NCBI GenBank assembly: GCA_026984555.1
Contig: JALSRY010000052.1
Span: forward strand, 1 to 5,233
Direction of reading: 5' to 3'
From: Phycisphaerae bacterium
GTDB lineage: Bacteria > Planctomycetota > Phycisphaerae > UBA1845 > Fen-1342
DNA: 5,233 bases
The position numbers and the translations under genes were made by a program. A model generated the notes under the pieces. The model did not search any database. It was not told the DNA's origin and saw nothing but the letters and a program-made list of their open reading frames with translations. Below are positions 1 through 4,508 of the stretch, piece after piece (position 1 is the stretch's first letter; each line of letters starts with the position of its first letter).

Positions 1-1
1 G

Positions 2-202
2 ATCGACCAGCTCGCCGGCATCGGGGCCGAACTGTACGTTTCCGAAGACGGCATCCATTGGAAACAGCTCTTCCACGATGGCTTGGGCAACCCCGACAAC
101 TACGGCGTGCGCAACATGGAATCTCATGACGGGACGCTCTATGTCGGGATGGCCAATCCGGTCGACGGGCTCGAAGTGTTCGAGATGGTCGAACAACCCT
201 GA
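2..202 (+). CDS. C-terminal fragment of a beta-propeller / sialidase-like protein (5' end outside window)
   Basis: The reading frame is open from the left edge and stops at the TGA at 200-202, giving the last 66 residues of a longer protein. Residues 12-24 (LYVSEDGIHWKQL) look like a degenerate Asp-box strand, S-x-D-G-x-x-W, as found in BNR/sialidase-like propeller blades. Residues 27-60 have the pattern GLGNPDNYGVR, then GTLYVGMANPVDGLEVF, which I recognise from propeller-type proteins where the phrase 'LYVGTANP..GLEVW' closes the last blade. These features suggest the final one or two blades of an extracellular or periplasmic propeller. No catalytic residue can be assessed because the N-terminal part is missing, so neither substrate nor enzyme activity can be named. 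The stop is followed within 8 bases by a long inverted repeat (210-276), consistent with the end of a transcript. The frame and the end are secure. The family is a moderate-confidence inference. Confidence 0.7.
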   Translation: MDQLAGIGAELYVSEDGIHWKQLFHDGLGNPDNYGVRNMESHDGTLYVGMANPVDGLEVFEMVEQP

Positions 203-209
203 CCCGCGC

Positions 210-276
210 CGGCGCCGGGGCGAACCATGCCCCCAGGCTGCCGGTCGACACCCGCCGCGGGAACGCCCCGGCGCCG
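210..276 (+). terminator. 13-bp perfect inverted repeat just after the propeller gene; possible 3' hairpin, no T-tract
   Basis: Bases 210-222 (CGGCGCCGGGGCG) are the exact reverse complement of 264-276, with a 41-base loop. The repeat begins 8 bases after the stop codon. The stem is entirely G/C and should be very stable in RNA. There is no run of T after the right arm, so it is not a canonical intrinsic terminator. It could stabilise the 3' end, assist Rho-dependent termination, or be a chance product of G+C-rich sequence. The arms are seen directly; the function is inference. Confidence 0.4.
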
Positions 277-311
277 CGGCTCAGGCACTATCCGAGCGGG
301 GAGGGCGGCGA

Positions 312-317
312 TATACT
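312..317 (+). promoter_or_regulatory. -10-like element (TATACT) upstream of the LolA-like gene
   Basis: TATACT is a five-of-six match to the sigma-70 -10 consensus and is the most A/T-rich hexamer in an otherwise G+C-rich gap. It lies about 143 bases before the ATG at 461, so transcription from it would make a leader of roughly 135 bases. No good TTGACA-like -35 box lies 16-18 bases upstream, which keeps confidence low. A similar TACACT sits in the next intergenic region. Confidence 0.3.
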
Positions 318-356
318 CTCCGGGTTGTCTATCGTCGGCCAGCCATGTCCGGGGTT

Positions 357-374
357 CGCTCCGCGCGCGGAGCG
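357..374. repeat. 18-bp perfect palindrome in the leader of the LolA-like gene
   Basis: Bases 357-365 (CGCTCCGCG) and 366-374 (CGCGGAGCG) are exact reverse complements with no gap. In DNA this is a perfect dyad that a dimeric regulator could bind; in RNA it can fold as a 7-bp stem with a CGCG loop. It lies 40 bases after the TATACT element and 86 bases before the ATG. A second, shorter perfect palindrome, ACTCGCGAGT, follows at 388-397. The outer six bases on each side match those of the hairpin at 4473-4490. The symmetry is certain; the role is unknown. Confidence 0.6.
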
Positions 375-448
375 TCGGCCGGCGGTCACTCGCGAGTCGA
401 GGGTGCCGCGTTGTGCGGGGCAGGTCGAACAATCAGAACCCCGGTGGC

Positions 449-453
449 AGGAG
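449..453 (+). promoter_or_regulatory. Shine-Dalgarno site for the LolA-like gene
   Basis: AGGAG is placed 7 bases before the ATG at 461. It decides the start: the same frame is open back to 227, but only this ATG has a good ribosome site and is directly followed by a signal peptide. Confidence 0.8.
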
Positions 454-460
454 ATCACAC

Positions 461-1213
461 ATGAAGTTGCGCACGACACTCATGCTCAGCGCTTTGCTCG
501 TTGCGGCTGCGGCGACGACCCGGGCCGACGAACTGGCAACCGTCGAGCAGAAACTCGAACAGGCATGGAGCAAGCACAAGTCCGTCAGCGCCAAGATGAC
601 CCTCAACACCCACTTGGCCATGGGCTCCATGGTCATGGATGGCAAGGGTACCGGCACACTCGACATGCTCAAGAAGGACGGCAAACACCTCGTCCGCGTC
701 GAGATCGAAAACAACGTCACCCAGAAAATGGGCGAAAAGGAAAACAAGCTCCAGCAAAAGCAGCTCATCGTTTCCGATGGCAAGTTCACCTACACCGTCC
801 AGCAGATCGGCGATCGCAAGATGGCCGTGAAGTCCGATCCGGACGATCGCATCGCCGGCGGGCCGAAGGACAATATCGAGCAGTACCGCAAGCACAACAC
901 GCTCAAGCTGCTGCCCGAAGAAAGCGTCGACGGCGCCAAGACGTTCGTCATCGAGGCCACGCCGAAGAAAGCCGGTCCGCGCGGTGCCAGCAAGACTGTC
1001 TTCTACTACCAGAAAGACACCGGCCTGATGGTCAAGATGGTGCAGTTTGGCCCGGACAACAAACCCGTCACCACCCTGACCTACCACGACATCAAGTTCG
1101 ATACCGCGATCAGCCCGGATCGGTTCGTGTTCAAGGCTCCCGAGGGCGTGACCGTCGTGGACCAGACCACCAAGAAGGACGCCAAGCCCGCCAAGCCACC
1201 GGTCAAGCCGTAA
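461..1213 (+). CDS. Secreted LolA-like (outer-membrane lipoprotein-sorting-type) protein
   Basis: This encodes a 250-residue protein with a clear Sec signal peptide: MKLRTT, a hydrophobic stretch at about 7-18, and probable cleavage after Ala22 (T-T-R-A, then DE). There is no lipobox Cys, so the mature protein should be periplasmic and soluble. Residues 25-47 form a charged helix ending in S-A-K-M-T, and the C-terminal part runs through alternating strands to PDRFVFKAPEGVTVVD (219-234). That last motif, F-x-F-x-x-P-x-G-V-x-V-V-D, is characteristic of the LolA/COG2834-type fold, a half-barrel that holds a lipoprotein acyl chain or another hydrophobic ligand. The usual role of the family is to carry lipoproteins across the periplasm, but many distant members, like this one, have no proven cargo, so I give no symbol. 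The tail from 238 on is rich in Lys and Pro and probably disordered. The gene stands alone, with its own promoter-like element and a terminator at 1236-1314. The gene is very secure; the family is fairly secure. Confidence 0.85.
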   Translation: MKLRTTLMLSALLVAAAATTRADELATVEQKLEQAWSKHKSVSAKMTLNTHLAMGSMVMDGKGTGTLDMLKKDGKHLVRVEIENNVTQKMGEKENKLQQKQLIVSDGKFTYTVQQIGDRKMAVKSDPDDRIAGGPKDNIEQYRKHNTLKLLPEESVDGAKTFVIEATPKKAGPRGASKTVFYYQKDTGLMVKMVQFGPDNKPVTTLTYHDIKFDTAISPDRFVFKAPEGVTVVDQTTKKDAKPAKPPVKP

Positions 1214-1235
1214 TCGCGCACGGCGCGCTTCGCCC

Positions 1236-1314
1236 CGCAGGCCGCTCGCGGAATCCCGGACCCGGACGCGCATGGTCGCCCGGAGTCGGGCCGCCGCGTC
1301 GGCCTGCGTTTTTT
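1236..1314 (+). terminator. Intrinsic terminator after the LolA-like gene
   Basis: CGCAGGCCG (1236-1244) pairs perfectly with CGGCCTGCG (1300-1308), followed directly by six T residues (1309-1314). After a small internal loop, CGCGG (1247-1251) pairs with CCGCG (1294-1298), and CCCG (1255-1258) can pair with CGGG (1287-1290), so the long intervening segment can fold into one extended branched stem. It starts 22 bases after the stop codon at 1213. This is the only hairpin in the window with a proper U-tract, and it should end the transcript before the rhomboid gene. Confidence 0.75.
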
Positions 1315-1391
1315 GCGCCGGCGGGTGAACGCGGACGCCGCGCGGCCCCGACCGGCGGGCCGAGGCGGCGAAGCGGGATTCGCCCTTCGAG

Positions 1392-1413
1392 CCGACAGCG
1401 GGTACACTGTCGG
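1392..1413 (+). promoter_or_regulatory. Inverted repeat surrounding a -10-like TACACT, upstream of the rhomboid gene
   Basis: CCGACAG (1392-1398) and CTGTCGG (1407-1413) are exact reverse complements separated by 8 bases. The hexamer TACACT (1403-1408), a four-of-six match to TATAAT, overlaps the spacer and the start of the right arm. If this is the promoter of the rhomboid gene, the dyad would sit where a repressor blocks RNA polymerase. A weak -35 (TTCGCC, 1379-1384) lies 18 bases upstream. The repeat is seen directly; its use as an operator is inference. Confidence 0.35.
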
Positions 1414-1425
1414 ACGTCTCGTCGT

Positions 1426-1448
1426 GGGGTGTGGCATACGCCGCCCCT
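1426..1448 (+). other. Possible hairpin in the rhomboid leader
   Basis: GGC (1433-1435) and GCC (1440-1442) close an ATAC loop. The stem continues through a G-U pair, G1431-C1444, and GGG (1427-1429) with CCC (1445-1447) around a bulged T. CGTC (1420-1423) and GACG (1454-1457) could extend it. The rest of the 1214-1536 gap shows no open frame with coding character, only the terminator and the dyad listed separately. A structured leader is possible, but short G/C stems are expected by chance in such DNA. Confidence 0.25.
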
Positions 1449-1536
1449 GGCGTGACGTTTCCCCGCGCGGTTCGCCGATCGCCGGTGGCCGGCTTGCGGG
1501 AAGATTGCTGGAAGACCGCGGAACCAGCCGAACGCC

Positions 1537-2715
1537 ATGTTGATCCCCATTGGTACCAATGTACGCCTTCGCAAGCGCCCGGTCGGCAACTGGGTGCTGG
1601 TGGGCATCAACGTCGTGGTGTTCGTGCTGGTCAACAAGCTGCACAACCCGTTGGCCGAATACGTATTCCCCCCGCTCAACGCTTCGGTGCCCACGCTCTT
1701 CGAGTACATCAGCTACCAGTTCCGGCACGGGGACTTCTGGCATCTGGCCGGCAACATGCTGTTCCTGTGGGTCTTCGGCAACGCGGTGTGCGAGCGGATG
1801 GGCTCGCTGCCGTATGTCGTGTTCTACCTGGCGGGAGGGATTTTCGCCGGGTGGGTCTTCGCGCTCAGCAATGCCAACTCGCTTGTCGGCGCGTCCGGGG
1901 CGATCGCCGCGGTGACGACGGCGTTCCTGGTCCTGTTTCCGCGGGTTCATATCAACGTGTTGTTGTGGTTCATCATCATCTTCACGTTGCAGATCCCCGC
2001 GATGCTCTTCATCGTGTTCAAGATCATCCTGTGGGACAACATCATCGCCCCGTCGATCGACCAGTCCGGCATGCTTTCCAACGTCGGCTACGCCGCCCAC
2101 CTCGGTGGGTACACCTTCGGATTCCTGGTCGCGATGGCGTGTCTGGCCGCCCGCGGGTTGCCGCGCTCGCAATTCGACCTGCTCGCGCTGTGGAACCGCT
2201 GGCGTCGGCGCAGCGGCGTGGCGGGCGAAATGATTTTCACCGGTCCCCGACCGGCCCGCCCCATCGTCGCCCAGGAGGTCCAGTCGCGCCCCCTCGAACC
2301 GCTCAAGCTCGGCCCCGCCGAACAATGCCGCGAAGACCTGCTCGATCGCATATCGGAACACGACATGGCCGAAGCGATTCGGCTGTACGAGCAGTTGTTG
2401 GGATACGACACCAACCATGTGTTGCCGCGGGCGGCCCAGCTCGAACTGGCCAACTACCTGGCCCACGCCCAACGGCATGATCTCGCGATCCGCGCGTACG
2501 AGGACTACCTCGAAGCCTATCCCGCCGCCCCGGATGTCGCCCAAGTCCGTCTCTACGCCGGCATGCTGGCCCGCCGCTACCTCCGCGACCCCGAGCGGGC
2601 GCTTCGGCATCTGGCGGCGGCACGTCCCGCGTTGACGCTCGAATCGCAACGTCGCCTCGCCGATGCCGAACTGGAGGCGGCGATGGCCGAGATTCCCGGA
2701 CCTCCTCCCCCGTAG
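1537..2715 (+). CDS. Rhomboid family intramembrane serine protease with C-terminal TPR-like domain
   Basis: This 392-residue membrane protein should cleave transmembrane segments of client proteins within the inner membrane. About six membrane segments are visible: residues 18-33, 67-82, 92-110, 117-135, 140-165 and 186-206. The catalytic set is intact: H69-L-A-G-N73 in the second segment (matching the His and Asn of the oxyanion region), G118-A-S120-G with the nucleophilic Ser, and A187-H188-L-G-G with the partner His. The short basic N-terminus (IGTNVRLRKRP) is typical of bacterial rhomboids and supports this start, although there is no clear Shine-Dalgarno site (only GGAA about 13 bases upstream). 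After a basic stretch (RWRRRS, 221-226) and a Pro-rich linker, residues 262-385 are helical and TPR-like (for example AIRLYEQLL and AIRAYEDYLEAYP), probably cytoplasmic and used to bind partners. The substrate is unknown. The gene lies between a terminator and motA and may be a single-gene unit. Confidence 0.93.
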   Translation: MLIPIGTNVRLRKRPVGNWVLVGINVVVFVLVNKLHNPLAEYVFPPLNASVPTLFEYISYQFRHGDFWHLAGNMLFLWVFGNAVCERMGSLPYVVFYLAGGIFAGWVFALSNANSLVGASGAIAAVTTAFLVLFPRVHINVLLWFIIIFTLQIPAMLFIVFKIILWDNIIAPSIDQSGMLSNVGYAAHLGGYTFGFLVAMACLAARGLPRSQFDLLALWNRWRRRSGVAGEMIFTGPRPARPIVAQEVQSRPLEPLKLGPAEQCREDLLDRISEHDMAEAIRLYEQLLGYDTNHVLPRAAQLELANYLAHAQRHDLAIRAYEDYLEAYPAAPDVAQVRLYAGMLARRYLRDPERALRHLAAARPALTLESQRRLADAELEAAMAEIPGPPPP

Positions 2716-2770
2716 AGCCGTCGCCGGCGGCTCGCGTATTCAACGTTGCCACCCGCCGGGTCGATACGAC

Positions 2771-2823
2771 CCACGGTGTCTTGCGTGTCGCGCCCGGAGT
2801 GCCGGCATTCGCGGACACCGTGG
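2771..2823 (+). promoter_or_regulatory. Strong hairpin between the rhomboid gene and motA
   Basis: CCACGGTGTC (2771-2780) is the exact reverse complement of GACACCGTGG (2814-2823). Inside it, GCG (2783-2785) can pair with CGC (2810-2812), extending the stem, and the rest forms a G/C-rich loop. The right arm ends 26 bases before the motA ATG, and no T-run follows. It may be a terminator-like 3' structure of the rhomboid transcript, a leader element affecting motA expression, or a long dyad for a DNA-binding protein. I see no convincing sigma-28, sigma-54 or sigma-70 promoter in this 134-base gap. Confidence 0.45.
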
Positions 2824-2849
2824 CAGAGTGACGGGACGCGCGAGCAGCC

Positions 2850-3629
2850 ATGGACATCGCTACGGTTATCGGCATCGTGCTGGGCACCGGCCTGGTGCTG
2901 GTCTCGATCCTGATGAATTCGGGATTGGGCGCGTTCATCGACGTGGCGTCGATCGCCGTGGTTTGCGGCGGAACGGTGGCGGCGAGCCTGATCTCGTTCC
3001 CGCTCGGGCAGGTGATGAAGGTCGTCACGGTCGTGCGCAAAGCCTTCTTCACCAAGCCGGTCGATCCGGTCGATTCGGTCGTCGCGCTCGTGAAGCTCGC
3101 CGAGGTCGCGCGCCGCGACGGCATCCTGAGCCTCGAATCCCAGTTGGCCGAAGGCGATTACGATCCGTTCATGACGCAGGGACTGCGCATGGCGATCGAC
3201 GGGCAGGACCCGTCCGTGATCGAGGCGGCGCTCGAACAGGAGGTCGAAACGATCGCCGACCGGCACGCCAGCGGAAAGGCGCTGTTCGACAACATGGGCA
3301 AGTACGCGCCCGCGTTCGGCATGATCGGGACGCTGATCGGCCTGGTGGTCATGCTCCAGAACATGAGCGACGCCGCCAGCCTCGGGCCCGCGATGGCCGT
3401 CGCCTTGCTCACGACGTTCTACGGCTCGCTGATCGCCAACCTGTTTGCACTGCCGATCGCCGACAAGCTCGCCCTGCGCAGCGAGCAGGAAATCAGCTCG
3501 AAACTGCTGATCATTCGCGGCGTGATGAGCATCCAGGCCGGCGACAATCCGCGCGTCGTCCAACAAAAGATGCTCGCGTTCCTCGACGCCAAGCAGCGGG
3601 CACGCGTTCAGGCCCTGATCGAGTCCTGA
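2850..3629 (+). CDS. motA: Flagellar motor stator protein MotA (PomA-like)
   Basis: This 259-residue protein is the MotA subunit of the flagellar stator. Together with MotB it forms an inner-membrane ion channel whose conformational change drives the rotor. Four membrane segments lie at about 3-22, 30-50, 155-175 and 183-203. The large cytoplasmic loop (51-152) carries R88-R-D-G-I-L-S-L-E96, the charged region that contacts FliG in characterised homologues. The signature P154-A-F-G-M-I-G-T161-L-I-G-L begins the third segment, and A185-L-L-T-T189-F-Y-G lies in the fourth, before P202. Pro154 and Pro202 match the two essential prolines of E. coli MotA (Pro173 and Pro222). The length agrees with the PomA/short MotA type. 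The start MDIATVIG is typical of the family, although its ribosome site is poor. motB follows after 28 bases, so the two are almost certainly co-transcribed. Confidence 0.97.
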   Translation: MDIATVIGIVLGTGLVLVSILMNSGLGAFIDVASIAVVCGGTVAASLISFPLGQVMKVVTVVRKAFFTKPVDPVDSVVALVKLAEVARRDGILSLESQLAEGDYDPFMTQGLRMAIDGQDPSVIEAALEQEVETIADRHASGKALFDNMGKYAPAFGMIGTLIGLVVMLQNMSDAASLGPAMAVALLTTFYGSLIANLFALPIADKLALRSEQEISSKLLIIRGVMSIQAGDNPRVVQQKMLAFLDAKQRARVQALIES

Positions 3630-3643
3630 TCTTCGCCCAACCC

Positions 3644-3648
3644 AGGAG
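3644..3648 (+). promoter_or_regulatory. Shine-Dalgarno site for motB (GTG start)
   Basis: AGGAG lies 9 bases before the GTG at 3658, inside the 28-base motA-motB gap. It supports GTG as the true start and suggests motB is translated from its own ribosome site rather than by coupling. Confidence 0.75.
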
Positions 3649-3657
3649 CCTCGCACC

Positions 3658-4377
3658 GTGGCACTGAAAAAGAAACAGGCCGAAGGCGGAGGCGGTGCCC
3701 CGGAGTGGATGGTCACCTACGGGGATATGGTCACGCTGCTCCTGACGTTCTTCGTCCTGCTGCTCGCCATGAGCGAAGTCAAGCAGGACCAGAAAATGAT
3801 GGAGTTCATGCAGGCCGTCAAGGAGGCCTTCGGCTATACCGGCGGCGTGCGACAACTCCCCACCGAGGAGGTCGAAATCCCCAAGAACATCAACGAGGCC
3901 CGCCTCCTTGTCATGGCGATCCAGCCCGACAACCTCGGCTATACCAACGACCAGGGCCCCCGTGGCAAACGCGCCCGGGTCAATTCACGTCCACGCGGCA
4001 AGGAATACAAGCCCGGTGGCAGCTTCCACTTCCCCGAGCTCTCCGCCACCCTCAGCAAGTCCGAACTCGACAAACTCTCCGAATACGCCCGCCAACTCCG
4101 CGGCTACACTACCCTGATCGAGGTGCACGGCTATTGCAGCAAACGCCCCGTCAAGGGTACCCCCTTCCAAGACCACTTCGACCTCTCCTACCAACGCGCC
4201 CGCGCGGTCGCTCAGGTGCTCATGGACAACGGCGTGAGCGAGCGGCGAATCAAGATCGTCGCCGCCGGCACCACCCAGCCCATCGCGCCCAGCGTCCCCG
4301 ACGCCACCGAACGTCGCCGAAACGACATCGTCGAGCTGATCCAGATCGACCAGAGCATCGACCAGTTCAGCCGGTAA
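3658..4377 (+). CDS. motB: Flagellar motor stator protein MotB with OmpA-like domain
   Basis: This 239-residue protein starts with GTG. A short basic, Gly-rich N-terminus precedes the single membrane segment (about 18-38) in the signature W17-M-V-T-Y-G-D23-M-V-T-L-L-L-T-F-F. Asp23 is the ion-carrying residue, equivalent to Asp32 of E. coli MotB and Asp24 of PomB. Residues 40-120 are a hydrophilic periplasmic linker that would contain the plug. Residues 122-231 form the OmpA-like domain that anchors the stator to peptidoglycan: F-H-F-P-E-L-S strand, I154-E-V-H-G-Y-C-S161, L176-S-Y-Q-R180-A, A203-G-T-T-Q-P, and R221-N-D-I-V-E-L. Two consensus features are altered: the usual G-H/Y-T-D reads G-Y-C-S, so the ligand-binding Asp is Ser161, and the usual N-R-R-V-E reads N-D-I-V-E. 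Arg180 is retained. The gene ends 131 bases from the convergent lpxB. Confidence 0.95.
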   Translation: MALKKKQAEGGGGAPEWMVTYGDMVTLLLTFFVLLLAMSEVKQDQKMMEFMQAVKEAFGYTGGVRQLPTEEVEIPKNINEARLLVMAIQPDNLGYTNDQGPRGKRARVNSRPRGKEYKPGGSFHFPELSATLSKSELDKLSEYARQLRGYTTLIEVHGYCSKRPVKGTPFQDHFDLSYQRARAVAQVLMDNGVSERRIKIVAAGTTQPIAPSVPDATERRRNDIVELIQIDQSIDQFSR

Positions 4378-4383
4378 ACCGAG

Positions 4384-4411
4384 CCGCCGACATCACGCTT
4401 CGACACGGCGG
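4384..4411. other. Small inverted repeat after motB
   Basis: CCGCCG (4384-4389) pairs with CGGCGG (4406-4411) around a 16-base loop, starting 7 bases after the motB stop. The stem is short and followed by ATTATGG rather than a T-run, so it is at best a weak 3' hairpin of motB. Confidence 0.25.
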
Positions 4412-4443
4412 ATTATGGCCTTGTGCCAACCCCTTGTTGCTGC

Positions 4444-4490
4444 ACGGGAACGTCCCGTCGCCGTTGTCCCGCCGCTCCCACGCGGGAGCG
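4444..4490. terminator. Two tight hairpins between convergent motB and lpxB
   Basis: ACGGGA (4444-4449) and TCCCGT (4453-4458) form a 6-bp stem with a 3-base loop. CGCTCCC (4473-4479) and GGGAGCG (4484-4490) form a 7-bp stem with an ACGC loop. Being symmetric, they could act on both transcripts arriving from opposite sides, but neither has a T-run on either strand. Nothing in 4378-4508 looks coding. The second hairpin shares its outer six bases on each side and its 18-base length with the palindrome at 357-374. Confidence 0.4.
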
Positions 4491-4508
4491 CGAGCCCGAA
4501 GCATGACG

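Noticed and set aside
227..460. N-terminal extension of the LolA-like frame back to 227
   Set aside because: The extension lacks coding character and would bury the signal peptide. The ATG at 461 has a well-placed AGGAG.
1431..2480. 349-codon + strand frame overlapping the rhomboid gene
   Set aside because: It is an alternative frame of the real gene, rich in Arg, Pro and His, with no motif or ribosome site.
1081..2649. 522-codon open frame on the - strand across the LolA end and the rhomboid gene
   Set aside because: It lies antisense to the rhomboid gene, which has intact catalytic motifs. Its translation is dominated by Arg, Gly, His, Asp and Glu without a recognisable domain, as expected of shadow frames in G+C-rich DNA.
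2716..2849. Sigma-28 or sigma-54 promoter before motA
   Set aside because: I looked for TAAA-N15-GCCGATAA-like and TGGC-N8-TTGC-like patterns. TGGCAG at 2821-2826 has no matching -12 element.
2577..3716. 379-codon open frame on the - strand over motA
   Set aside because: It is antisense to a textbook MotA and has low-complexity composition with no domain pattern.
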